NCBI GenBank assembly: GCA_007375925.1
Contig: VMFH01000002.1
Span: 1-25,770 of the forward strand
Length of the DNA stretch: 25,770 nucleotides
Reading direction: 5' to 3'
Source of the DNA: Parcubacteria group bacterium Gr01-1014_72
Lineage (GTDB): Bacteria; Patescibacteriota; Minisyncoccia; Phycocordibacterales; VMFH01
The notes under the pieces were generated by a model, which worked only from the letters and a program-made list of their open reading frames with translations, searched no databases and was not told the DNA's origin. Shown here one piece after another: positions 1 to 6,660 of this stretch (positions are counted from its first letter, which is position 1; each line of letters starts with the position of its first letter). The position numbers and the translations under genes are program-made.

Positions 1-16
1 GACGCTCTTCCGATCT
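1..16. other. Illumina sequencing adapter remnant at contig edge
   Basis: The first 16 bases, GACGCTCTTCCGATCT, are identical to the 3' end of the Illumina TruSeq read-1 adapter. Biological sequence therefore begins at about position 17, and this is the physical end of an assembled contig. The adapter also supplies two bases of the apparent stop codon of the first gene. Confidence 0.95.
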
Positions 17-308
17 ACCTCCTCGCTTTGAATCGGAGTTCAATTCTCGTTACCCGATCCGCGAGGTGTTTGTGCGCGTCCCACGAAACACGCGTATCCA
101 CGAGGTGGTCAATTCTGCCGTTCACTCCGTTGATTTTTTGTGTGAGTCGTTCTTCAACACTCTCAATCTTCTTATCCAACCGCTCCTCTGTGCTCCCAAT
201 TTTTTCACTCAATCGTTTCTCAATATCCTCAAAACCTTTGGCGGTTGTCATCGCTAAATCCTCAATCATCACCGCCAAATTTTCATTTGTAACTTTCTTC
301 TTTTTCAT
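15..308 (-). CDS. Small coiled-coil protein, C-terminus cut by contig edge
   Basis: A 97-residue, highly charged protein with no recognisable catalytic motif. After a lysine-rich start (MKKKKVTNENLAVMI) residues 20-75 form heptad-like segments (EKRLSEKIGSTEERLDKK and similar), so a long coiled coil is expected. The C-terminal part (RVSWDAHKHLADRVTRIELR) resembles the C-terminus of the coiled-coil protein at 22642-23007, suggesting one family. The apparent TAG stop is made of one genomic base plus two adapter bases, so the true C-terminus is unknown, although the paralogue ends at nearly the same point. Function is unknown; a structural or regulatory role would be speculation. Confidence 0.7.
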   Translation of the reverse strand: MKKKKVTNENLAVMIEDLAMTTAKGFEDIEKRLSEKIGSTEERLDKKIESVEERLTQKINGVNGRIDHLVDTRVSWDAHKHLADRVTRIELRFKARR

Positions 309-320
309 TGTACATACCTA

Positions 321-992
321 TTATACACCCCTAAACTTCTCAAAAGTATCCTTGATATTCCCGCTCAAAGTTAAGGCTGATCCTATGACAAGGTGTGTCG
401 CACCGGCGGCGACGAGCGCAGGGGCAGTATCTTTGTTGACGGCACCATCAACGGAGATGGAAAGCGCGGGATACTTCAACCGAATCTCTCGCACACGATC
501 AGATGTTTTCGGTTCAAACGGCTGGCCTTGGAAACCAACTTTCCGAATACCCATGAGCTGTACAAGTGCTACCTCGTGCGCAACATCCGCGAGCCGGTCG
601 AGTGATGTGTCGGGATTGAGTACCATACCAATTTCAACCACCCCCTTCCATTCATGGAGAGTCTCCGAAAACTCCTCGGAAGACACAGTCTCGGCGTGAA
701 TGAGAATCCGCGAGGCGCCCGCCTTTACCCAATCTACGATGTGTATGCGTGGGTCAGTAACCATGAGGTGAATCTCAAAATCAAAATTCTCCCAAAACGG
801 GAGCCCCTCTTTCTCGGCGCGCATTTTCTCAAACTCTCCCGTGTCCCCAACCAAGGGCCAGCTCTTGCTCGGCACAAACTTCCCGTCGCACACGTCAATC
901 TGCACCGTCTCGGCGATACCGCGAAAGAGTGAGAGCCTCTCCGTAAGCTCCTTGAAACTGCCGACAAGTATAGCGGGTATGACCTTCACCAT
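321..992 (-). CDS. Ribulose-phosphate 3-epimerase-like protein
   Basis: 223 residues, the normal length for a TIM-barrel pentose-5-phosphate epimerase, which interconverts ribulose-5-phosphate and xylulose-5-phosphate. Family landmarks are visible in order: VQIDVCDGKFVP (strand 2), FEIHLMV, GMVLNPDTS, GFQGQPF, SVDGAV and the phosphate-binding GSAL near the end. Two departures from classical Rpe are clear. The first metal-ligand histidine of the usual HxDxMD motif is Gln here (QIDVCD), and the usual VNPGFGGQ loop reads IRKVGFQGQ. The other three expected ligands (Asp of DVCD, His of HLMV, Asp of VDGA) are present. It lies with rpiB in the same minus-strand run, which fits a pentose phosphate role, but substrate or metal may differ from true Rpe, so no symbol is assigned. 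Confidence 0.8.
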   Translation of the reverse strand: MVKVIPAILVGSFKELTERLSLFRGIAETVQIDVCDGKFVPSKSWPLVGDTGEFEKMRAEKEGLPFWENFDFEIHLMVTDPRIHIVDWVKAGASRILIHAETVSSEEFSETLHEWKGVVEIGMVLNPDTSLDRLADVAHEVALVQLMGIRKVGFQGQPFEPKTSDRVREIRLKYPALSISVDGAVNKDTAPALVAAGATHLVIGSALTLSGNIKDTFEKFRGV

Positions 993-1029
993 CAGTGTTT
1001 CTAGAGTTCTATGCTCTGTGTTCTGTGTT
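993..1029. repeat. Degenerate TCTGTGT-type intergenic repeat
   Basis: The 37-bp gap between the prepilin and epimerase genes consists largely of near-repeats of TTCTGTGT / GCTCTGTG. It is one of several short-period, imperfect repeats that fill gene gaps in this window. Confidence 0.55.
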
Positions 1030-1476
1030 TTAGTCGCAATCTATGTTCCCGTCAGTGGTAAGATTCGCAAGCACGGTAAAGTTCTTCGTCGCATTCGCCA
1101 CGGTACCGACAAACCCCTTGTGATCAACGCACCACCAGGTGGTGGAACCGGATTTCAGAAGTTCCGCCGCGACCCACTCATTCGCATCAGCGCCGCATCG
1201 CAACTCCTCCCCGGCGGGCCTTCCGGCGGCCGCTTTTATTGCGCGGAGCATCTCTTGGATGCGCGTATCGGTACACAAACCGCTATACCCTCCCCCCGCG
1301 CCGTATGCTTCCGCTTGGGGACGAAGGTTCTGAAATCCGCTCTGCACGGCGGCGTCCGCACTCTGATTGCGTCCGCGGTTGAGACTCGCGAGGATAATGC
1401 TTGCAAGCAAGGCGGTAATTGCAATCGCCATCATAAGTTCAATGAGTGTAAAACCGACATTTCGTGATTGCTTCAT
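1030..1476 (-). CDS. Type IV pilin-like protein (prepilin)
   Basis: 148 residues. The N-terminus MKQSRNVGFTLIELMMAIAI is a textbook type III signal: short basic leader, Gly-8 | Phe-9 cleavage site for prepilin peptidase, Glu at mature position 5, then a hydrophobic helix that anchors the subunit and packs in the pilus core. The C-terminal domain has four cysteines (including LCTDTR, LRCGAD, WWCVDH and the terminal DCD), so one or two disulfides are likely. The start codon overlaps the rpiB stop codon by ATGA, indicating translational coupling. It could be a major or minor pilin or a pseudopilin; no assembly genes are in the window. CPR genomes commonly encode type IV pili for attachment or DNA uptake. 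Confidence 0.88.
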   Translation of the reverse strand: MKQSRNVGFTLIELMMAIAITALLASIILASLNRGRNQSADAAVQSGFQNLRPQAEAYGAGGGYSGLCTDTRIQEMLRAIKAAAGRPAGEELRCGADANEWVAAELLKSGSTTWWCVDHKGFVGTVANATKNFTVLANLTTDGNIDCD

Positions 1477-1946
1477 GAAATTATTTCGTCAATTTTTTTA
1501 ATCCGGCGAAGGTGGCGAGGATCACCGCTAAACGCTGTTTCAAGCCAGAGTCTGACCGCCGCCTTCGTTTCCTCCTCGTTGAGAAACCGCGCGCCGAGTG
1601 AAAGAATGTTTGAATCATTGTGCTCACGCGAAACTTCAATTTCATGCGGTACTTTCCTACCATCCTTTGGCTGGTATTGCCCGTTAAACACAACTGCCCG
1701 CACTCCCTTGAATCGGTTCGCACATATTGCCTCTCCCTGTCCCGACCCACCTATAATGATACCGCGAGCGGAAGGATTGGCGGCAACGGCCTTCGCGACA
1801 GGAATGATGTAATCGGGATAGTCATCCCCTTCCACATACGAAAATGCGCCCTTGTCCTCCACCTCATACCCAAGTTCGCGCAAAAATGGAATCAATTTCT
1901 GCTTCAACTCAAACCCCGCATGGTCGGCTCCGATAAAAAGTTTCAT
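1473..1946 (-). CDS. rpiB: Ribose-5-phosphate isomerase B (RpiB/LacAB family)
   Basis: 157 residues, the full length of the family, starting MKLFIGADHAGFELK with the conserved GADHAG motif (His-9). It interconverts ribose-5-phosphate and ribulose-5-phosphate in the non-oxidative pentose phosphate pathway. The active-site loop reads GGSGQGEAICANR (residues 66-78). This matches the mycobacterial-type enzymes, where a glutamate (here Glu-72) acts as base, instead of the E. coli type with a catalytic Cys in CGTGIG. KGVRAVVFNG follows as expected. It overlaps the downstream prepilin by 4 nt and sits two genes upstream of the Rpe-like protein, so carbon-shuffling enzymes share this transcript. Confidence 0.95.
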   Translation of the reverse strand: MKLFIGADHAGFELKQKLIPFLRELGYEVEDKGAFSYVEGDDYPDYIIPVAKAVAANPSARGIIIGGSGQGEAICANRFKGVRAVVFNGQYQPKDGRKVPHEIEVSREHNDSNILSLGARFLNEEETKAAVRLWLETAFSGDPRHLRRIKKIDEIIS

Positions 1947-1957
1947 ATTCGTGTGCC

Positions 1958-2161
1958 CTATTTGTAAGGGTTCTTAACAATTTTTCCATAGAGCCAGCCA
2001 GCAAAGATACCGATTATCCCAGAAACAATCGCAAGTTCTGCAGTCAAAAGATAGGCGAAACCTTCAAATCCCCTTTCAACCTTAACCACCGCGTAGATAA
2101 AAAATAGAACGGGAAGGATAAGACTGATAGTCAATCCCTTTAGCCAATATCTTTTTTTCAT
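1958..2161 (-). CDS. Small two-helix membrane protein
   Basis: 67 residues from Met at 2161 (MKKRYWLKGLTISLIL). An in-frame upstream Met at 2224 exists, but the intervening stretch is translated repeat DNA (the GAAAATT repeat), so the shorter start is preferred. Two hydrophobic segments, about residues 9-24 and 38-58, with a short linker (KVERGFEGF) and a basic tail (KIVKNPYK), indicate a small inner-membrane protein. No family was recognised. It lies 11 bp upstream of rpiB and downstream of gap. Confidence 0.6.
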   Translation of the reverse strand: MKKRYWLKGLTISLILPVLFFIYAVVKVERGFEGFAYLLTAELAIVSGIIGIFAGWLYGKIVKNPYK

Positions 2162-2237
2162 TTTTGAAAATTGTTTGAAAATTGCAAATTGATAATTGAA
2201 AATTACTTTAACGGTTCGCTTCACTACTCACTACTAG
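2162..2237. repeat. Intergenic short-period repeats (GAAAATT and CTAC types)
   Basis: About 45 bp of imperfect repeats of the type TTGAAAATT / TTGCAAATT / ATTGAAAATT, followed toward gap by a second type (CTACTCACTACTAGCTAC, then ACTGCTACCTGC). The gap between the small membrane protein and gap is almost wholly made of these. Confidence 0.65.
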
Positions 2238-3266
2238 CTACAAACTGCTACCTGCTTTTATAACATGCTCCACAAGCGCATACGCGTACCCCATCTCATT
2301 GTCATACCACGCCATAACTTTCACGAGATTCCCACCGACGACGCGGGTGAGCGTGAGGTCGGCGATAGAAGCGTAGGGAGTACCAACGATGTCGGATGAG
2401 ACAAGCTCTTCTTCCGTCACGCTGAAAACCTTCTTCCATCGTTCCTCAAGCGCCGCTTTTTTGAGCGCGGCATTCACTTCTTCCGCTGTCGTCTGACGTT
2501 TCGCAATAAAAGTTACGTCCACAATTGAGCCCGCCGGCACGGGCACACGGATGGAAATGCCGTCAAAAAGATTTTCAAATTTCGGGAGTGCTTTGGTCAC
2601 CGCAATCGCGGCGCCTGTTGAGGATGGCACGATATTGACCGCTGCCGCCCGCCCCTCGCGAAATCCGCGTTTGCTCGGCCCATCCACAAGCGCTTGGCTC
2701 GCGGTGTAGCCGTGCACAGTATTCAAAACCGCTTTCTCAATTCCGATTGCCTCATCTAAAATCGCGAGTAAGGGCGACGCCGCGTTTGTGGTACATGATG
2801 CATTTGAAGTAATCGTCGTGCCAGCAAAACGATCTTCGTTGAGTCCCATCAAAATCGTCGCGCTATTCGTGACCACGCTCTCATCTTTGATCGGAGCAGT
2901 AATAACTACACGCTTCGCGCCTGCCCTACAGTGCACCGACGCCTTTTCGCAACTTGCAAAAAGCCCTGTAGATTCGACTACAACATCAACATCGAGCTCT
3001 TTCCACAGCAACTTTTCCGGCTCCTTCTCACTAAAGTATCGGAATGCATTACTCCCGAGCACGAGTGTTTTTCCGTCTCCTCCATGACCTACGGAAATCG
3101 GACTTTTCCCATAGATCGAATCATGGGAGAGTAGGTAGACGATATTCTCAAAGTCGGCAATGTCATTCGCCGCTACAAGCTCGATTTCAGGCCTTTGGGC
3201 CGCTACTTTGAGAAACGCGCGGCCAATACGTCCGCACCCATTCACCGCAACACGAATTTTTTTCAT
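2238..3266 (-). CDS. gap: Glyceraldehyde-3-phosphate dehydrogenase
   Basis: 342 residues from Met at 3266 (MKKIRVAVNGCGRIGRAFLK). It oxidises glyceraldehyde-3-phosphate to 1,3-bisphosphoglycerate using NAD(P)+ and phosphate. The Rossmann motif NGCGRIGR is at residues 9-16. The catalytic pair is Cys-158 in SNASCTTN and His-185 in HGYTASQ. The substrate-binding PSSTGAA and the C-terminal WYDNEMGYA are intact. An upstream in-frame ATG (3302) would add 12 residues (MGDTVSLSISNG) that are not part of the family and that fall inside a leader inverted repeat, so the internal start is chosen. The leader hairpin covers this start codon, so translation may be structure-controlled. No other glycolytic gene is adjacent. 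Confidence 0.96.
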   Translation of the reverse strand: MKKIRVAVNGCGRIGRAFLKVAAQRPEIELVAANDIADFENIVYLLSHDSIYGKSPISVGHGGDGKTLVLGSNAFRYFSEKEPEKLLWKELDVDVVVESTGLFASCEKASVHCRAGAKRVVITAPIKDESVVTNSATILMGLNEDRFAGTTITSNASCTTNAASPLLAILDEAIGIEKAVLNTVHGYTASQALVDGPSKRGFREGRAAAVNIVPSSTGAAIAVTKALPKFENLFDGISIRVPVPAGSIVDVTFIAKRQTTAEEVNAALKKAALEERWKKVFSVTEEELVSSDIVGTPYASIADLTLTRVVGGNLVKVMAWYDNEMGYAYALVEHVIKAGSSL

Positions 3267-3383
3267 CCCGTTAGAGATAGACAACGACACGGTGTCGCCC
3301 ATCGTGTTAGTTATTTGGATAATATCTCGACGTCATTAACTATGCACATTTTTTGAGTAGTTGTCGTTTATCTCTAACGGGAT
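3265..3383 (-). promoter_or_regulatory. gap leader inverted repeat covering the start codon
   Basis: A perfect 15-bp inverted repeat pairs 3369-3383 with 3265-3279 (core TCTCTAACGGGAT). It is extended by six more pairs (GTCGTT 3363-3368 with AACGAC 3283-3288) across a 3-nt bulge. In the gap mRNA the 3' arm ends at the A and U of the AUG, so the whole initiation region would be paired. A TATAAT at 3394-3399 (minus strand) places a likely transcript start near 3387, just before the 5' arm. No convincing -35 was seen. Confidence 0.6.
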
Positions 3384-3401
3384 TCATTCCATAATTATAC
3401 A

Positions 3402-4298
3402 CTATCCACGGAGCGCCGCTACAACAAGCGCGAGCGCCCCCTCCCGCGACCGCGCCACCGCAAAAAACCGCTTGTTGTGGCAGAAAAGGGCATCCGGTAC
3501 GCCGCTCGCGAGCGCAAGCTCATGGTCGCGCTTCCCCGCCCACGTAACAGGGAAAAGCTGGCGACTCTCAAAGGAGTTCGGAGCGGTGCGAACCGCATTC
3601 ACCTGCCAGTTCTCTGTTCCACGCTCGGGAGAAACCACAAAGAGCGGCTCCAGTCGGGATGAGAGAAACTCTTCCCAGGGGTAGTCCGCCGTGAGAACGA
3701 TACTTCGTTTATCCTCCGCGCGCTCGTACGCCTCGCGAACGAACCGTTCACCCTCGCTACGCGACGCCGCGTGAATAATCTCCCTCTCAAGAATTTCCCC
3801 CGCAAGATCAACCAATCGGAAAAAAGTTTTGTCCCTCCCGTGAGGGTCCTCCTTCCACGTCGGCCGAAAGGCCTGCACTATATCCTGAAAAAGATACGGG
3901 TACACGCCGAGATGCGTCAGCTCAACGAGCGTGATGCCGTTATCGTGCGCGTCAATCGGTAGCACAAGACGCTCCTCAATCTCGCGCGCGACACCTCCGT
4001 CGCCACCGCACAACTCCGAACCGAACGCTTTCCACACGAGCCCGAACGACGCGTAGGGAATCCCGTTCGCGCGCACTCCCGCTCCGCCTTCCTGGTGATG
4101 ATCAAAACGTCGCCGCGCCGGATCATACTCACTCCCGACGTCCACCGCGAAATCCGCCGATGCGATGACGGACAGCTCGCGGCTCCGGAGCACGTTCGCC
4201 CCACCAGCATACAAACGCCGGAGAACGGCCACGGCGAAAATATCATCCGGATGGAAGTTTCCGCTGTGCGTGACAATGGTGGCGCTTCTATCGTTCAT
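3402..4298 (-). CDS. MYG1 family protein (UPF0160), putative DHH-like metal-dependent nuclease
   Basis: 298 residues, close to the bacterial MYG1/UPF0160 length. The N-terminus THSGNFHPDDIFAVAVLR is the family signature; the His/Asp cluster (HSGNFHPDD) together with DVGSEYDPARRRFDHHQ (about residues 53-69) and LPIDAHDNG supplies metal-binding His and Asp residues typical of the DHH-like fold. The eukaryotic homologue is a 3'-5' RNA exonuclease; the bacterial role is not established, so nuclease activity is inference from family. It overlaps the upstream VTT membrane gene by 11 nt, so the two are probably cotranscribed. Confidence 0.85.
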   Translation of the reverse strand: MNDRSATIVTHSGNFHPDDIFAVAVLRRLYAGGANVLRSRELSVIASADFAVDVGSEYDPARRRFDHHQEGGAGVRANGIPYASFGLVWKAFGSELCGGDGGVAREIEERLVLPIDAHDNGITLVELTHLGVYPYLFQDIVQAFRPTWKEDPHGRDKTFFRLVDLAGEILEREIIHAASRSEGERFVREAYERAEDKRSIVLTADYPWEEFLSSRLEPLFVVSPERGTENWQVNAVRTAPNSFESRQLFPVTWAGKRDHELALASGVPDALFCHNKRFFAVARSREGALALVVAALRG

Positions 4299-4971
4299 TG
4301 TGCGAATGTATTTTCCAAAAATATGCGGCGGCGAACACGAGAAGCCCGAGCGCGCTTGCGACCGCCACGTCGTAGTACTCGTGATTGATGAGCGCCTCTC
4401 CCATGTAGGCGAAGATGAAGGAGAACGGAATACTGCCGATTAGTGTCGCGAGCGCGTATACACGAAACGGAATACTGGACAGAAGTCCGACCGCATAACT
4501 CACAATATCCATTGGAAGAATGAGACGAAGGAGTACAATTGACCAAAAGTACCGCTCCTTCGGAATGTAGCGCTCCATCCGGGAAAATTTCTCAAGGGGA
4601 ATAAGGAGTGCAAGAATCGGCCGCCCGACGCCGCGCGCAATCACGAATGCCGCGAGACTCCCGAGCGTCCAGCCGAGAACGGAAAGAACGCCTGTCTCCA
4701 GGGGTCCGAACGCCTCGGCCGCAACCGGAATAATCGGCATCGCCGTAATGGGAGTGAGCACAACGGCAAGAACGAGTACCGCGACAAAGAGGAGAGGGCC
4801 GAAACCGCTTTCCTCATTGAGAAACGGGAGGATAAAATCCCGCATATCAGTTGAAAATGAAACGCCGACCATGAGCGCGAGAAAGAGAATGAGAAAGAGC
4901 GCGGAGAGTGTTTTTTGAATGACTCCTCCGGCAGCAAGCACTGAAGTGATCTTTTTCTGAATCATATGCAT
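4288..4971 (-). CDS. VTT-domain (TVP38/TMEM64, DedA-like) membrane protein
   Basis: 227 residues with five to six hydrophobic segments: about 18-40, 56-78 and 85-115, a re-entrant region around 140-165, 170-190 and 205-222. The central stretch (TPITAMPIIPVAAEAFGPLETGVLSVLGWTLGS, given here only as a landmark around residues 72-104) and the following FVIARGVGR fit the VTT domain with its re-entrant loops and conserved Gly and Arg. Family members act in phospholipid scrambling or lipid-carrier recycling and in membrane-potential homeostasis; the substrate here is not known. Met at 4971 or at 4965 could be the start. Confidence 0.8.
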   Translation of the reverse strand: MHMIQKKITSVLAAGGVIQKTLSALFLILFLALMVGVSFSTDMRDFILPFLNEESGFGPLLFVAVLVLAVVLTPITAMPIIPVAAEAFGPLETGVLSVLGWTLGSLAAFVIARGVGRPILALLIPLEKFSRMERYIPKERYFWSIVLLRLILPMDIVSYAVGLLSSIPFRVYALATLIGSIPFSFIFAYMGEALINHEYYDVAVASALGLLVFAAAYFWKIHSHNER

Positions 4972-5027
4972 GTGTTATGTGTTATGACAAAAGGGGGATG
5001 CGGCAGTTCAGTATAGCAAAATATTGT

Positions 5028-5774
5028 TTAATGTAGTTTCAAGAGTCTGCCCTGCCGCTTCACCGCCGCGAACATCCGATAGAAAAAGATGAGGACGAGG
5101 ACGAGATAAACAACATTGAGTCCAAGTCCCTGGAGAAAGAGGGACGAGGAGAATCCACTTCCCGCAATGCCGTACCGCATCCCCTCAAAAACATAGGTGG
5201 AAGGAATCCACCACGCGAGCGGCTGGAGCCACGCGGGGAGCGCGCTCACGGGGTAGAACACGGCGGTGAAGGGTTGTATGAGTGTGATGAACCCCCACGC
5301 GAGAATCTGCGCCTGCGAACCGAAACGGAGGATAATCGCTATTGTGAAAAGCCCGAGCGTCCAGCCGAAGACGAGCAGATTGAATGCATACAGAAAATAT
5401 GCGAGCACGCCGGCAACCGCGACAACGATTACGATGCGGATGAAACCAATAATACCGGTCGCGGCGAGGAATTCCGAGACACGGAGTGGTGTTACAAAGA
5501 GGTTAAGAAAATTTTTCTCCCACACATCCTCCAAAAAGGCGACCGAGACCGCCCGCTGGGCGTTGGAAAGAATATCCCAAAAAATGATTGCCCCGAGAAG
5601 AATTGTCACCGCATTGAACGTCCCAAGCGACAATTTTTCAATGTAGACGCTCAAAAACCCCCACACGAGAAGCTCCATCACCGGCCAGTACAAAATATCC
5701 ATGAGGCGCGGAATACTCCTCTGGTAGAGATAGAGATTGCGGAGAATGAGGGCGTTGATGCGGTGAAAGTTCAT
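5028..5774 (-). CDS. ABC-2 type transporter permease
   Basis: 248 residues from Met at 5774 (MNFHRINALILRNLYLYQRS). An upstream in-frame Met at 5840 would overlap the ATPase gene and add an untypical N-terminus, so the start 4 nt after the ATPase stop is preferred. The ABC-2 topology is visible: a cytoplasmic N-terminal helix containing RNLYLYQRSIPRL, then six hydrophobic segments and a conserved loop near GFITLIQPFTAVFYPVSALP. It resembles DrrB/NodJ-type exporters. With the adjacent ATPase it makes a two-gene exporter, probably (ATPase)2(permease)2. The substrate is unknown; lipid, glycan or drug are the usual options. Confidence 0.88.
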   Translation of the reverse strand: MNFHRINALILRNLYLYQRSIPRLMDILYWPVMELLVWGFLSVYIEKLSLGTFNAVTILLGAIIFWDILSNAQRAVSVAFLEDVWEKNFLNLFVTPLRVSEFLAATGIIGFIRIVIVVAVAGVLAYFLYAFNLLVFGWTLGLFTIAIILRFGSQAQILAWGFITLIQPFTAVFYPVSALPAWLQPLAWWIPSTYVFEGMRYGIAGSGFSSSLFLQGLGLNVVYLVLVLIFFYRMFAAVKRQGRLLKLH

Positions 5775-5778
5775 AGCT

Positions 5779-6513
5779 TTAATGAGCGGTTTCTTCTCGC
5801 GCGATTTGTAGAAACACTTCGTTGAGATCTTTTCGTCCATACTTTTTTACCAATGAATCAGGCGCGCCATCGTCCACAATGTTCCCTTTCTGAAGGAAGA
5901 TGACACGCGGGCACAGTTCCTCAATTTCCACCATGTTGTGCGAGGTGTAGAGCATCGTCACGCCACGTTCTTTTGAGATGCGGAGGAGGAGCTTCCTCGT
6001 TCGGTCCGCAATGTCGGGGTCTAAGGATGCGGTCGGCTCGTCCAGAAAAAGAAGTTCGGGGTCATTCAAGAGCGCCTTGGTGAGCGCAAGCCGTGTCATC
6101 TGCCCCGTAGAGAGCACCGAGGTCATTTTCGGCAAAAGATCACGAATCTCAAAAAAATCGGCGAGTTCGTCTATTTTTTTGTTTACATCCGAAACGCCGT
6201 AGAGCCGCGCGAACGTCTTCAGGTTCTCAGTCACCGTGAGGTCGCTCGGGAGCGCGACGTAAGGCGAGGAAAAATTGACGCGGGAGAGGAGTTCCTCCCG
6301 ATGGTCCTCGAGGTGCTTTCCAAAGAGGAGGATCTCTCCCTCGGTCGGCGTAATGAGATCAAGGAGCATCTGGATTGTCGTCGTCTTCCCCGCGCCGTTC
6401 GGACCGAGGAGCCCCGTGATGGTGCCCTCATCCACCGTGAAAGAAATCCCGTTCACCGCCATGACGGACCCAAACCGTTTGCGCAAACCTTTGACTTCAA
6501 TGATTGAAGGCAT
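5779..6513 (-). CDS. ABC transporter ATP-binding protein
   Basis: 244 residues. Walker A GPNGAGKT is at 37-44, the signature LSTGQ at 133-137 (canonical LSGGQ), Walker B LLFLDEP at 153-159 with the D-loop SLDPD, and the switch His-191 in SHNMVEIEELC. The Q-loop position reads NFSSPYVALPSDLTVTEN, with Ser where Gln is usual. It hydrolyses ATP to drive the permease encoded 4 nt downstream. The long C-terminal segment after the H-loop (GRKDLNEVFLQIA) matches DrrA/CcmA-type exporter ATPases. Confidence 0.93.
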   Translation of the reverse strand: MPSIIEVKGLRKRFGSVMAVNGISFTVDEGTITGLLGPNGAGKTTTIQMLLDLITPTEGEILLFGKHLEDHREELLSRVNFSSPYVALPSDLTVTENLKTFARLYGVSDVNKKIDELADFFEIRDLLPKMTSVLSTGQMTRLALTKALLNDPELLFLDEPTASLDPDIADRTRKLLLRISKERGVTMLYTSHNMVEIEELCPRVIFLQKGNIVDDGAPDSLVKKYGRKDLNEVFLQIAREETAH

Positions 6514-6660
6514 GAGGGGTTATTCTAGCACAGGTGAACACCGATTTTTATAAATGAAAAATTGAAAATTGTCTCCCTTTGGGAGATCTCTCGAAGAGAG
6601 AAAAATTGAAAACTCTCCTCCCCCCTACAACCTACCAGCTACCACCTACAAGCTTCCCCC
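6514..6660. repeat. Intergenic repeats with two small hairpins
   Basis: A 147-bp gap without a gene. It contains repeats of AAAATTGAAAATT type (6555-6575 and 6600-6613), two small hairpins (CTCCCTTTGGGAG and CTCTCGAAGAGAG) between them, and a stretch of TACAACCTACCAGCTACCACC type next to murJ. Confidence 0.6.
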
